From positions 1-50,075 of the forward strand of contig NZ_QFZK01000024.1 in the NCBI RefSeq assembly GCF_003415675.1: a DNA stretch of 50,075 bases, read 5' to 3'. This document shows, one piece after another, positions 40,408 through 49,984 of the stretch; position 1 is the first letter of the stretch, and every line of letters begins with the position of its first letter. This DNA comes from Rhodoferax lacus. GTDB taxonomy: Bacteria > Pseudomonadota > Gammaproteobacteria > Burkholderiales > Burkholderiaceae_C. Position numbers and translations under genes: made by a program. Under the pieces are notes generated by a model. That model saw only the letters and a program-made list of their open reading frames with translations. It was not told the DNA's origin and did not search any database.

Positions 40408-41682
40408 ATGAGCTTTCAAACAGGACTCTCCGGCCTGAGCGCCTCCAGCCAGAGCCTGGACGTGATCGGCAACAACATCGCCAATGCCAACACCGTTGGC
40501 ATGAAGTCCTCACGCGGTGAATTCTCCGACCTGGTGGCCTCTGCCATCGGCGCGGGCGGCACCAGCAACACGGCGGGCATCGGCGTGGCACTGTCCACCA
40601 TTTCGCAGAATTTCAGCCAGGGCAATGTCAGCATCACCGGCAACACGCTGGACGTGGCCGTCAATGGCGGCGGCTTCTTCCAGGTGACCAAGACCGATGG
40701 CACCACCGCCTACACGCGCGATGGCCAGTTCAAGCTGGACAAGGATGGCAACATCGTCAACAACGGCGGCTCCTTCCTGATGGGTTATCCCACCGACATC
40801 AATGGTGTGCGCACCAGCCAGACTCCGCAAAACCTGGTGGTGCCAACAGGCGCGCCGATTGCCGCCAAGCAGACCAGCGCCATCGTGGCCGAGTTCAACC
40901 TGGACGCGCGGGCACCGGTGGCCACCAGCGTCACGCCCAACACACCGCTGTCCACGTATGGCACCTCGCTTACCGTGTTCGACTCGCAGGGTCAGCCGCA
41001 GGCACTCAATCTGTACTTCAAGCGCATCGCCTCGCAGGCAGCCGTTGCCGCAGCGCCACCGGTGGCAGCCGTCCCCGGCATCGACAAATGGGAGGTCTAC
41101 ACAGGCTCCACGGCAGCGACAGCCACCCTGCAGGGCCAGCTTCAGTTCGACCAGAATGGCGTGCGCCTGGCAAGCTCCACCTTCCCCCCTGCCGCCGGCC
41201 TGACCATTACGCCACCTGCCGGCACGGCCGTACAGCCCTTTGCAGTCACGGTTGACACCGCCAGCGTGACCCAGTACGGCACCAACTTTGCCGTCTCCAA
41301 CCTGTCGCAGGACGGCTATACCTCGGGTGAGTTCACCGGCCTGGCCATCGACAACAAGGGTGTGATCACCACCCGCTACTCCAACGGCCAGACGCAAAAG
41401 AGCGGCGGCATGATTGCACTGGCCGACTTCCGCAACGTGCAGGGCCTGGCCCCGGTGGGCGGTGGCGAGTTTCTGGAGAGCTACAAGTCCGGCGCGCCCG
41501 TGCTGGGCCAGCCCACGGTGGGCCGCTTTGGCGAGTTGCGCTCGGGCGCGGTGGAAGAGTCCAACGTGGACCTGACGGCCGAGCTGGTGAACATGATGAC
41601 CGCGCAGCGCAACTACCAGGCCAATGCCCAGACCATCAAGACCCAGGACCAGGTCATGTCGACCCTGGTCAACCTGCGCTAA
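40408..41682 (+). CDS. flgE: Flagellar hook protein FlgE
   Basis: FlgE polymerises into the hook. The 424-residue protein has N-terminal SGLSASSQSLDVIGNNIANAN, the GGGFFQVTKTDGTTAYTRDGQF segment shared with other rod/hook proteins, a variable Ala/Pro-rich centre, and C-terminal ESNVDLTAELVNMMTAQRNY. The length is in the usual range. It lies 19 nt after flgD, with CAAGGA before the ATG. Confidence 0.97.
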   Translation: MSFQTGLSGLSASSQSLDVIGNNIANANTVGMKSSRGEFSDLVASAIGAGGTSNTAGIGVALSTISQNFSQGNVSITGNTLDVAVNGGGFFQVTKTDGTTAYTRDGQFKLDKDGNIVNNGGSFLMGYPTDINGVRTSQTPQNLVVPTGAPIAAKQTSAIVAEFNLDARAPVATSVTPNTPLSTYGTSLTVFDSQGQPQALNLYFKRIASQAAVAAAPPVAAVPGIDKWEVYTGSTAATATLQGQLQFDQNGVRLASSTFPPAAGLTITPPAGTAVQPFAVTVDTASVTQYGTNFAVSNLSQDGYTSGEFTGLAIDNKGVITTRYSNGQTQKSGGMIALADFRNVQGLAPVGGGEFLESYKSGAPVLGQPTVGRFGELRSGAVEESNVDLTAELVNMMTAQRNYQANAQTIKTQDQVMSTLVNLR

Positions 41683-41695
41683 CCGGAGCTAGAAC

Positions 41696-42436
41696 ATGGA
41701 TCGCCTGATCTACACCGCCATGACCGGGGCCAATGCCGCCGCCAACCGGCAGGCGATTCTGTCCTCCAATCTGGCCAATGCCTCGACCAACGGTTTTCGG
41801 GCCCAGCTCGAAACCTACCGCGCCGTGCCGCTCAACGGCGAAGGTGCCAGCACCCGTGTGTTTGCGGTGGAAGCCACGGCCGGCTTCTCCAGCCTGCCGG
41901 GCCAGGCCCAGCAGACCAACCGCCCCCTGGACGCCATGACCACCGACAAGAGCTGGTTTGCAGTGCAAGGCCTGGACGGCAACGAGGCCTACACCCGCAA
42001 CGGCAGCTTTGAAGTGACCGCCGACGGCACACTCACCACCGCCAATGGGCGCACGGTGCTGGACATCGGCGGCTCGCCCATTACCGTGCCTGCGGGGTCG
42101 GACGTGACCATGGGCCATGACGGCAGCATCAGCGCCAAGGCGCCAGGCCAACCCATCCAGGTGGTGACCAAGCTCAAGCAGGTCACGCCCACGGCGGAAG
42201 ACCCGCTCAAGCGCGGCGAGGACGGGCTGTTTCGCAGCCTCTCGGGCGAGCCACTCAACAACGACGAAACCGCGCGCCTGCATGTGGGCGTGCTGGAGGG
42301 TTCGAACGTGAATGTGATCGAGGCCATGGTCGGCATGATCCAGACCGCACGCCAGTTTGAAGCCCAGACCAAGCTGATGACCACCGCCGAAGCCAATGAC
42401 CGCTCTGCCGCGCAGTTGCTCGGCCTGCAAGGCTAA
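41696..42436 (+). CDS. flgF: Flagellar proximal rod protein FlgF
   Basis: FlgF is a rod protein. The 246-residue product has MDRLIYTAMTGANAAANRQA, then SSNLANASTNGFRA at the start, and C-terminal LEGSNVNVIEAMVGMIQTARQFE. The central DKSWFAVQGLDGNEAYTRNG segment is typical of the family. It lies 13 nt after flgE. Confidence 0.97.
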   Translation: MDRLIYTAMTGANAAANRQAILSSNLANASTNGFRAQLETYRAVPLNGEGASTRVFAVEATAGFSSLPGQAQQTNRPLDAMTTDKSWFAVQGLDGNEAYTRNGSFEVTADGTLTTANGRTVLDIGGSPITVPAGSDVTMGHDGSISAKAPGQPIQVVTKLKQVTPTAEDPLKRGEDGLFRSLSGEPLNNDETARLHVGVLEGSNVNVIEAMVGMIQTARQFEAQTKLMTTAEANDRSAAQLLGLQG

Positions 42437-42470
42437 GCACCCGACCAGAACAAGGAAAAGGAACCGCATC

Positions 42471-43253
42471 ATGATCAACTCCCTTTGGATCTCCAAGACC
42501 GGCATGGAAGCCCAGCAAATGCAGCTGGACGTTATCTCCAACAACCTGGCCAATGTCTCCACCAACGGCTTCAAGAAGGCGCATGCGGTGTTCGAAGACC
42601 TGATGTACCAGAACCTGCGCCAGGTCGGCTCCAACACCGCCGAGCAAAGCACCCTGCCCACCGGCCTGCAGGTCGGCCTGGGTGTGCGCACCGTGGCCAC
42701 CAGCCGCAGCTTTGCCCAGGGCAGCATGCAGCAGACCAGCAACAACCTGGATATGGCGGTGCAGGGCAACGGCTTCTTCCAGGTGACCATGCCCGACGGC
42801 ACCACCGGCTACACCCGGGACGGCTCCTTCCAGCTCGACAACCAGGGCCGCATGGTCAACTCCAACGGCCTCCTGGTGCAGGGCGGCATCACGGTACCCA
42901 GCAATGCCACCAACCTGTCGGTGGCGGCCAACGGCACCGTCACAGCTGCCATTCCCGGCACCGTGGCGCCGCAGACCATAGGCACCATCACCCTGGCCAG
43001 CTTTGTCAATCCGGCAGGACTTGAGCCCAAGGGACAAAACGTGTATGCCGAAAGCGCGGCTTCCGGCCAGCCCAATGCCGGCACCGCCGGCAGCAATGGC
43101 CTGGGCAGCATCATGCAGGGCTTTGTGGAAACCTCGAATGTGAACGTGGTGCAGGAACTGGTCAGCATGATCCAGACCCAGCGCGCCTATGAAATGAACT
43201 CCAAGGCCATCCAAACCTCCGACCAGATGCTGCAAAAGCTCGGCCAGCTGTAA
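42471..43253 (+). CDS. flgG: Flagellar distal rod protein FlgG
   Basis: FlgG forms the distal rod. The 260-residue protein, the usual family length, starts MINSLWISKTGMEAQQMQLD with SNNLANVSTNGFKK soon after. It ends with ETSNVNVVQELVSMIQTQRAYEMNSKAI. The ATG at 42471 is preferred over a reading 25 codons longer that overlaps flgF. It lies 34 nt after flgF. Confidence 0.98.
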   Translation: MINSLWISKTGMEAQQMQLDVISNNLANVSTNGFKKAHAVFEDLMYQNLRQVGSNTAEQSTLPTGLQVGLGVRTVATSRSFAQGSMQQTSNNLDMAVQGNGFFQVTMPDGTTGYTRDGSFQLDNQGRMVNSNGLLVQGGITVPSNATNLSVAANGTVTAAIPGTVAPQTIGTITLASFVNPAGLEPKGQNVYAESAASGQPNAGTAGSNGLGSIMQGFVETSNVNVVQELVSMIQTQRAYEMNSKAIQTSDQMLQKLGQL

Positions 43254-43283
43254 TCCCGCAGGCCAGAAGACCCGAGGCACCCC

Positions 43284-43991
43284 ATGACACCCCGCACCCG
43301 CAACCTGGCCCGCCGCAGCGCAGCCGCCCTGGCCGTCGCCCTGTGCGCCGCCTGCGCACCCCTGCCGCAAAAAGTGGTGGTGGACTTTGCCGAGCCCAAG
43401 CCCAGCCCCACGCCCGCGGCAAACGCCGCGGCCACGCGCAGGCCGCCCAACGGCAGCCTGTTCCAGCAGGCCAGCTACCGTCCGGCCTTTGAAGACAGCC
43501 GCGCCCGCCTGCTGGGCGACATCGTCACCATCCAGATTGTGGAAAGCCTGGCCGCCAGCCAGGTCACCGCCTCCACGGTGAACCGCAACACGTCGTCTGA
43601 CAACACACTCTCGGCGGCGCCGCTCAGCAGCCTGATCGGCATGGACCTGATGAATCTGAACATGGCCTCCAAGACCAACAACGATTTCTCGGGCAAGGGC
43701 GGCACCACCGCGGCCAACACCTTTACCGGCTCCATCAGCGCCACCGTGATCGAGGTGCTGCCCAACGGCAACCTGGTGGTGGCCGGTGAAAAGCAGATCG
43801 GCGTGAACCAGAATGTGGACGTGATGCGCTTCAGTGGCACGGTGGATCCGCGCCTCCTGCAGCCCAACAACATCATCAGCTCAACCCAGGTGGCCAATGT
43901 GCGGGTGGAGTCGCGTGGACGCGGTGCGCAGGGCGAAGCGCAGACAGTTGGCTGGTTATCCCGCTTCTTTTTGAGCTTTAACCCGTTCTAA
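43284..43991 (+). CDS. flgH: Flagellar L-ring lipoprotein FlgH
   Basis: FlgH forms the outer-membrane L ring. The 235-residue protein has a lipoprotein signal with the acylated Cys probably at position 24 (CAAC, then APLPQK). It also has the conserved GSLFQQASYRPAFEDSRARLLGDIV and FTGSISATVIEVLPNGNLVVAGEKQI regions. It lies 30 nt after flgG. Confidence 0.97.
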   Translation: MTPRTRNLARRSAAALAVALCAACAPLPQKVVVDFAEPKPSPTPAANAAATRRPPNGSLFQQASYRPAFEDSRARLLGDIVTIQIVESLAASQVTASTVNRNTSSDNTLSAAPLSSLIGMDLMNLNMASKTNNDFSGKGGTTAANTFTGSISATVIEVLPNGNLVVAGEKQIGVNQNVDVMRFSGTVDPRLLQPNNIISSTQVANVRVESRGRGAQGEAQTVGWLSRFFLSFNPF

Positions 43992-44057
43992 AGAGTTCCA
44001 GAATTGTGCCGAGGGGTAAAGGATTCCATCGAATCCCCCCGTTACCGACCTTGCACA

Positions 44058-45215
44058 ATGAAAACCCAGAACCACGCACCCTCAGGCACCGGCCAGCAGC
44101 AGCTGCTGAAGTCCTTGGTGCTGGTCTGCCTCACCCTTTTCAGCCTGTTTTTTTCGGCCCCGGCCTTGGCCGCCCGCCTCAAGGAAATCGCCTCCATTGA
44201 AGGCGTGCGCAGCAACCAGCTGAGCGGCTTTGGCCTGATCGTGGGCCTGGACGGCACGGGCGACCAAACCACGCAGATGCCCTACACCACCCAGGGCCTG
44301 TCCAACTACCTGCGCCAGCTTGGCATGACGCTGCCGGTGGCCCAGCTCAGCCAGCTGCAGATGAAGAATGTGGCCGCCGTGCTGGTCACCGCCCAGCTGC
44401 CCGCCTTTGCACGCCCGGGCCAGACGCTGGACATCAACGTATCCTCGGTGGGCAATGCCAAGTCGCTCAAGGGCGGCACCCTGATTGCCACCCCGCTCAA
44501 GGGTGTGGACGGCGAGGTCTATGCCATGGCCCAGGGCAACCTGATCGTGGCCGGGGCCGGGGCGTCAGCTGGCGGCAGCAAGGTCACCGTCAACCACCTC
44601 AGCGTGGGCCGCATTCCGGACGGCGCCCAGGTGGAGCGCGCTGTTCCCACCGCCATCCTGGAGGGCAGCAGCATCAGCCTGTCGCTCAACGCCTCGGACT
44701 TCCAGACCGCCCGCAAGGTGGCGCAAACCCTGAACACCAAATACGGCCCGGGCACGGCCATCGCGCTGGACGGCCGCACGGTGCAGGTGCTGGCACCCGC
44801 AGCACCCAACGAGCGCATCGGCTTCATTGCCGAAATGGAAGAGCTGCCCATCGAGTCCAGCATCCAGTCGGCCAAGGTCATCATCAACTCGCGCACCGGC
44901 TCCATCGTGCTCAACCAGGCCGTGACCCTGAATGCCTGCGCCATTGCGCACGGCAACCTGTCCATCAGCATCTCGAGCAACCCGCAGGTGAGCCAACCCA
45001 ATGCCCTGTCGGGCGGCCAGACCGTGGTCACCGACAAGCCCACCATCGACATCAAGGCAGAGCCCGGCAAACTGATCCAGCTGCCCGCAGCAGCCCAGCT
45101 GGCTGACGTGGTGAAGGCGCTCAATTCCCTGGGCGCCACGCCGCAGGACCTGTTGGCCATTCTGCAAGCCATCAAGTCGGCCGGTGCCCTGAACGCGGAG
45201 CTGGAGGTGATCTGA
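44058..45215 (+). CDS. flgI: Flagellar P-ring protein FlgI
   Basis: FlgI forms the periplasmic P ring. The 385-residue precursor has a signal peptide (about 1-38, SAPALA) and then ARLKEIASIEGVRSNQLSGFGLIVGLDGTGD (split features of the family). No clear Shine-Dalgarno precedes the ATG at 44058. A TTG further upstream gives a longer, less likely product. It lies 66 nt after flgH. Confidence 0.96.
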   Translation: MKTQNHAPSGTGQQQLLKSLVLVCLTLFSLFFSAPALAARLKEIASIEGVRSNQLSGFGLIVGLDGTGDQTTQMPYTTQGLSNYLRQLGMTLPVAQLSQLQMKNVAAVLVTAQLPAFARPGQTLDINVSSVGNAKSLKGGTLIATPLKGVDGEVYAMAQGNLIVAGAGASAGGSKVTVNHLSVGRIPDGAQVERAVPTAILEGSSISLSLNASDFQTARKVAQTLNTKYGPGTAIALDGRTVQVLAPAAPNERIGFIAEMEELPIESSIQSAKVIINSRTGSIVLNQAVTLNACAIAHGNLSISISSNPQVSQPNALSGGQTVVTDKPTIDIKAEPGKLIQLPAAAQLADVVKALNSLGATPQDLLAILQAIKSAGALNAELEVI

Positions 45216-45216
45216 C

Positions 45217-46152
45217 ATGAGCTACGGTTCCATTCACGGCACATCGTCCTTCACCCAGGGCCTGGCGGCAGACAGCCAGTCGCTGGCCAAGCTCAAGCTC
45301 GAGGCGGGCACCAGCACGCCCGAATCCATCAAGGAGGCGGCCAAGCAGTTTGAGTCGCTGTTCATGAAGGAGCTGATCAAGAGCATGCGCGACGCCAATG
45401 CCAGCATGAAGTCCGGCATGAACGACAACGCCGGCTCCGACCTGGGCACCGACCTGCTGGACCAGCAGTTTGCGGTCCAGATGTCGGGCCAGCCCGGCGG
45501 CCTCTCGCAACTGATTGCGGCCCAGCTGACCCGCCAGGCTGCAGAACAGAAGGCCGCAGCCCTGGGCAATACACCGGCAACGGCCACCACACCCGCCACA
45601 CCAACGACCGCGCCCGCAGACCCGGCGCGCAATGTCGGCAGCCACAGCAACGCGGGCAAGTCTGGCCGCGCGCCCACGGCCGGGCAGGTGGAGTTTGTGA
45701 ACAAGCTCTCGGACGCGGCCGCCCAGGTCGAGAAGGCCACCGGCATACCGGCCGGCTACATGATCGGCCAGGCCGGCCATGAAACCGGCTGGGGCCAGCA
45801 CGAGATCCGGCAAAAAGGCGGCGCGCCCTCGTTCAACCTGTTTGGCATCAAGGCCACCGCAGGCTGGACCGGCAAGGTGGCTGAAGTCACCACCACCGAG
45901 TATGTGAACGGCGTGGCCCACAAGACGGTCGCCAAGTTCCGCGCCTATGGTTCATACGAAGAGTCGTTCAAGGACTATGCCAAGCTGATTGGCGACAGCC
46001 CGCGCTACGCGCAGGCCAAGCTGCAGACCAGCAGCCCCCAGGCCTTTGCCAGCGGGTTGCAAAAGGCCGGCTATGCCACCGATCCGGAATACGCCGCCAA
46101 GCTCAGCCGGGCCATCAACACCACGCTGCAGATGCGCCGTGTGCAGGTCTGA
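45217..46152 (+). CDS. flgJ: Flagellar rod cap and peptidoglycan hydrolase FlgJ
   Basis: FlgJ caps the growing rod and opens the peptidoglycan layer. The 311-residue protein has an N-terminal rod-binding domain (about 35-105, KQFESLFMKELIKSMRDA), a Thr/Pro/Ala-rich linker (about 115-150) and a C-terminal glucosaminidase-type domain (about 155-310) with the probable catalytic Glu189 in AGHETGWGQ. It begins one nt after the flgI stop. Confidence 0.96.
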   Translation: MSYGSIHGTSSFTQGLAADSQSLAKLKLEAGTSTPESIKEAAKQFESLFMKELIKSMRDANASMKSGMNDNAGSDLGTDLLDQQFAVQMSGQPGGLSQLIAAQLTRQAAEQKAAALGNTPATATTPATPTTAPADPARNVGSHSNAGKSGRAPTAGQVEFVNKLSDAAAQVEKATGIPAGYMIGQAGHETGWGQHEIRQKGGAPSFNLFGIKATAGWTGKVAEVTTTEYVNGVAHKTVAKFRAYGSYEESFKDYAKLIGDSPRYAQAKLQTSSPQAFASGLQKAGYATDPEYAAKLSRAINTTLQMRRVQV

Positions 46153-46163
46153 AGGAACAGACC

Positions 46164-48140
46164 ATGGGCATTCTCAACATCGGTACACAGGCACTCAATG
46201 CCAATCTGCTGGCCTTGCAGACCACGGGCAACAACATTGCCAACGTCAACACCGCCGGGTATTCGCGCCAAAGCGTGATCCAGCAGACGGTGGCTGGCCA
46301 GTACACCGGCGCGGGCTATATCGGCAAGGGCGTCACGGTTGCCACCATCCAGCGCAATTACGACCAGTTCCTGACACGCCAAAGCGCGCTGGCCGCATCC
46401 ACCCAGGCCGCCGATGCCACGCGCTCGGACTACCTGGCGCAACTGAGCAACATCTTCCAGGGCGGAACAGACGGCATCGGCGCCTCCATCAACGACATGA
46501 TGAACTCCTTCTCGGACGTTGCCAGTGCCCCCACGGACCTGACCGCCCGCACGGTGGCGCTGACCCGCATTGACGAGACGGCGCGGCGCATGCGCGCGGC
46601 TTCGCAAAGCCTGGACGATTTGCAGACCGGCATCAGCCAGTCCCTCACGGAGAAAATCGGTGCAGTGAACACGCTGGCAAAAAACATTGCCGCCGTGAAC
46701 GAGCAGATTGCGCGCGCCATGGGCAACAGCCAGCCCCCCAATGACCTGCTGGACAAGCGCGACCAATTGATCAAGAACCTCAATCAGTACGTGCAGACCA
46801 CCTCCATTGCGGCCGACGATGGCTCGGTGGGTGTGTACATCGGCGGCAGCCAGGCGCTGGTGCTGGGCGCCAGTGCAGCCACCCTGTCGCTGGCCAAGAA
46901 TGACTTTGGCGACACGCTGCAAAACAAGCTGGTGATCACGCAGGCTGGCAATGCGGTCACCATGGACGAGAGCCGCTTGGGTGGCGGCGAGATCTCGGGC
47001 CTGCTGCGCTTCCAGAACACCGACCTGGTGGAGGGCCGCAACCTGCTGGGGCGCCTGACCACGGCCGTGACCGGCAGCATGAACGCCCAGCACGCGCTGG
47101 GCCTGGACCTCAATGGACAGCCCGGCGGCGACCTGTTCACCCCGGTGAGTGTCAACAACATCCTGACACCCACGGCACCTGCCACCCTCAATACCGGCAG
47201 TGTGACCTATGGTTCAGGTGCCGCCACCGATTTGACACTGGCGGTTACCAACACCAGTACACTGGTGGCATCGGACTACCTGGTCACCGTGACATCGCCG
47301 ACGCAGGTCAGCATCACACGCGTGTCCGATGGGGTCAGCGTTCCGGTGAACGTTGCCAACCCGTCTGTGCCCATTACCTTTGACCCGACCAACGCCGCAG
47401 TGCCCATCACCTTTGACGGCCTGACCCTGACCAACCTGGCCGGTGCCAATACCGGTGACCGCTTCTACCTGCAGCCCTTCAGCACTGCAGCCAGCAACAT
47501 CACACGGGAGTTCTCCACCCCCAGCGCGCTGGCTGTGGCCAGCCCGATTGCCGGCAAGATGGGCACAACCAACAAGGGCAGCCTGCAACTCTCGTCGCTG
47601 GTGGCCGGCGTGAACCCGCCCACCAACGTGCCCGTCACCATCACCTTCACATCGGCCAGCAGCTACACGCGCAGCGACGTGGCGGGCAGCTTCACCTACA
47701 CCTCGGGCAAGCCGATTCTGGGCACCGGCACACCCAGCGCCTGGTCCCTGACACTGCAAGGCGCACCGCAAAACCTGGATACCTTCACCCTCCAGGACAT
47801 CAAGACCACCAGCCTGGACCTCAAGCTCAATGGCGGCAACGCCTCGGCACTGATGGCGCTGCGCGATGTGCCCACCTTTGACGGCGCGGCCATGTCCGAT
47901 GGCTATGCCAGCCTGATTTCGGAAATCGGTGTGCGCGCGCAAAGCGCCAACTACTCCGCCACGGTGTCTACCAACATCGCACAGAATGCCGAGAAGGACC
48001 GCACCGGCGTCTCGGGCGTCAACATGGATGAGGAAGCCGCCAAGCTGCTGCAGTACCAGCAGGCCTACCAGGCCTCGGCCAAGATGATCCAGGTTGCACA
48101 AACCATTTTCGACACCCTGATCCAGACGCTGGGCCGCTAA
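46164..48140 (+). CDS. flgK: Hook-filament junction protein FlgK
   Basis: FlgK (HAP1) is the first junction protein between hook and filament. The 658-residue product has ALQTTGNNIANVNTAGYSRQSV near the start, a heptad-rich D1 region, a large Thr/Ala/Val-rich variable centre, and C-terminal GVSGVNMDEEAAKLLQYQQAYQASAKMIQVAQTIFDTLI (split motifs). It lies 11 nt after flgJ. The chaperone FlgN is encoded at 37067-37444. Confidence 0.97.
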   Translation: MGILNIGTQALNANLLALQTTGNNIANVNTAGYSRQSVIQQTVAGQYTGAGYIGKGVTVATIQRNYDQFLTRQSALAASTQAADATRSDYLAQLSNIFQGGTDGIGASINDMMNSFSDVASAPTDLTARTVALTRIDETARRMRAASQSLDDLQTGISQSLTEKIGAVNTLAKNIAAVNEQIARAMGNSQPPNDLLDKRDQLIKNLNQYVQTTSIAADDGSVGVYIGGSQALVLGASAATLSLAKNDFGDTLQNKLVITQAGNAVTMDESRLGGGEISGLLRFQNTDLVEGRNLLGRLTTAVTGSMNAQHALGLDLNGQPGGDLFTPVSVNNILTPTAPATLNTGSVTYGSGAATDLTLAVTNTSTLVASDYLVTVTSPTQVSITRVSDGVSVPVNVANPSVPITFDPTNAAVPITFDGLTLTNLAGANTGDRFYLQPFSTAASNITREFSTPSALAVASPIAGKMGTTNKGSLQLSSLVAGVNPPTNVPVTITFTSASSYTRSDVAGSFTYTSGKPILGTGTPSAWSLTLQGAPQNLDTFTLQDIKTTSLDLKLNGGNASALMALRDVPTFDGAAMSDGYASLISEIGVRAQSANYSATVSTNIAQNAEKDRTGVSGVNMDEEAAKLLQYQQAYQASAKMIQVAQTIFDTLIQTLGR

Positions 48141-48161
48141 GCCCGACACAGGAGCCACCAT

Positions 48162-49391
48162 ATGTCTGTCACCTCTTTTTCCCGCCTGGGCACGTCCAAC
48201 GCTTACGACAGCACCATCGCCAATCTGCAGAACCGCCAGAACACCCTGTCCAATGTGCAGGAGAGCCTGTCGTCCGGCAAGAAGGTCAACACGCCCTCGG
48301 ACGACCCCACCGCTGCCGCACAGGCCGAGCGCGCCCTGAACCGCCTGTCGCGCATTGCCACCGACCAGCGTGCGCTGGAGGTCCAGCGCAATTCGATTGC
48401 GTCGGCCGAGAGCACGCTGGGCGATATCACCGATGCGATGCAGCAGGTGCGCGAACTGGTGGTCAACGCGGGCAGTGGCACCCTTGCCGCAGCAGACCGC
48501 AAAACCATTGCCAACCAGATCACCGGCCTGCGCCAGCACATCCTGAGCCTGGCCAACACCCTGGACAGCAACGGCCAGCCGCTGTTTGGCGCACTGGGCA
48601 GCGCCCTCACACCGTTTGCCGGACCGGCCACCGCGCCCGACTATGCCTTCAACGGGCTGCCGGGAACCGCAGCCGGCGCCACCTATGCAATTGCATCAGC
48701 GCTGGACGGCGACAGCGCCTTCATGCTGCAGGCCGCACGCGACGGGGTCTACAACGTCAAGGTGGGCAGTGCCTCGGGAACCCTGAGCACCGGCAACATC
48801 AGCAAGACCAATTCAGCCCTGATCAACGGCTCCTCGTATTCCATTCAGGTCACCGGCTTTGCCGCCAACACGGTGACCTACAGCATCACCGAGACACCTG
48901 TCACCGGCGCTCCCACCACCACAGCCGGCGTTACTGCACCGTGGACCGCGGCCGGGGGCTTCAACGTGACGACCATGCCCGGACTGTCACTGACGGTCAA
49001 TGGCACACCCGCTGCGGGGGACACGGTCACGGTGGATCCCAACTCCAGTGTGTTTGCAACGCTGGACCATGCGGTGACCGACCTGAGTGCAGCCAACAAC
49101 AGCACGGCAGCCACCCAGGCTGTGTCGCAGGCGCTGAACAACATCGACATCAGCATGGCCCGCATCTCCGCGGTGCGTGGCCAGGCGGGCGACCTGCTCA
49201 ACCGCGCCGACAGCATCTCCAGCACCAATGACAAGCGCACCATCGAACAGACCGCCAACAAGTCCCGCGCGGAAGACGTGGACATGGTGCAGGCCATCTC
49301 CGACTTCCAGAAGCAGCAGACCGGCTACCAGGCGGCGCTGCAGTCGTATGCGCAAATCCAGAAGCTCTCGCTCTTCAACTACATAAGCTGA
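48162..49391 (+). CDS. flgL: Hook-filament junction protein FlgL
   Basis: FlgL (HAP3) is the second junction protein. The 409-residue product resembles flagellin at both ends: SLSSGKKVNTPSDDPTAAAQAERAL near the start and a C-terminal helix around YQAALQSYAQIQKLSLFNYIS. It lies 21 nt after flgK and ends the flg operon. Its centre is variable. Confidence 0.97.
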   Translation: MSVTSFSRLGTSNAYDSTIANLQNRQNTLSNVQESLSSGKKVNTPSDDPTAAAQAERALNRLSRIATDQRALEVQRNSIASAESTLGDITDAMQQVRELVVNAGSGTLAAADRKTIANQITGLRQHILSLANTLDSNGQPLFGALGSALTPFAGPATAPDYAFNGLPGTAAGATYAIASALDGDSAFMLQAARDGVYNVKVGSASGTLSTGNISKTNSALINGSSYSIQVTGFAANTVTYSITETPVTGAPTTTAGVTAPWTAAGGFNVTTMPGLSLTVNGTPAAGDTVTVDPNSSVFATLDHAVTDLSAANNSTAATQAVSQALNNIDISMARISAVRGQAGDLLNRADSISSTNDKRTIEQTANKSRAEDVDMVQAISDFQKQQTGYQAALQSYAQIQKLSLFNYIS

Positions 49392-49481
49392 CGCACACCT
49401 TGCTGCTGCAGCCTGCAAGCTGTTTGTTGGCTTGTGCATTGAGGCTATCGGTGCGACCATGCGAAGGTCCAACTACAAACA

Positions 49482-49718
49482 GTGTCATCTCCCGTGACTT
49501 CCAACTCCCCAGCAGCGCCTCTGCGCACCGGCCCGTCCAGCGGCCTGGCCTACCCCCCGACCTACGAATCCCTGCGTCCCTTCTTTGACCCCGGCACCCA
49601 ATGGTGCAATGTCTCGCAGGAGCACCTGGCCTATCGCACCCTCAAGGACCTCTTTCCGGCACTGAGCGCCCAGGAGAGCTTTTTGATCGTCATCACCGCG
49701 CGGCAGCTATTCCGCTGA
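49482..49718 (+). CDS. Unrecognised 78-codon ORF after flgL
   Basis: I do not recognise this product. It would start at a GTG at 49482 (or the GTG at 49494), has no strong ribosome site, and encodes 78 residues. The N-terminal 20 are Ser/Pro/Ala-rich; residues 24-78 look like a small folded unit with aromatic and helical character (YESLRPFFDPGTQWCNVSQ, LAYRTLKDLFPALSAQE). It lies 90 nt after flgL on the same strand and is followed by the repeat cluster. It may be a real small protein or a chance ORF. Confidence 0.4.
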   Translation: MSSPVTSNSPAAPLRTGPSSGLAYPPTYESLRPFFDPGTQWCNVSQEHLAYRTLKDLFPALSAQESFLIVITARQLFR

Positions 49719-49725
49719 AATAGCG

Positions 49726-49906
49726 CCCCCACGCTTGCCACTGCCCAGGAAGGCGCTCAGCGCCTGACGCTTGTGCTGCGCTGGTCGTGCCGATGCCAGA
49801 GGCATGCTGCTCTTTGGCCTGTCCCGGTCTGCGCAGGCAGACCGTGAGCCGCAGGCCTCAGCCCCAAGGGGGCTGTCCCGCCTTTAGGCGGCCCGGCGGC
49901 GGGACG
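49726..49906 (+). repeat. Structured intergenic repeat, copy 4 (expanded)
   Basis: It begins CCCCCACGCTTGCCACTGC, seven nt after the stop of the 78-codon ORF. It then carries an insert of about 120 nt rich in hairpins (AGGCG-ctca-CGCCT type, ATGCC-aga-GGCAT, GGTCTGC/GCAGACC). It resumes with GCCCCaaGGGGGC and the final stem GTCCCGCC (49875-49882) with GGCGGGAC (49898-49905). The loop is 15 nt long as in other copies, but starts TTTAGG. Confidence 0.8.
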
Positions 49907-49984
49907 TGGCGTCCATGCTTGCCACTGCGTGTGCTGCGCTGCCCCCCGAGGGGGCTGTCCCGCCTTGGGGCGTATATGGACGCC
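49907..49984 (+). repeat. Structured intergenic repeat, copy 5 (truncated)
   Basis: It follows copy 4 directly. It keeps the middle of the unit (GCTTGCCACTGCGTGTGC, the GCCCCCcgaGGGGGC hairpin and TGTCCCGCCTTGGGGCG), then stops before the second stem arm. Its edges are a 9-bp perfect inverted repeat: GGCGTCCAT (49908-49916) and ATGGACGCC (49976-49984). Confidence 0.75.
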
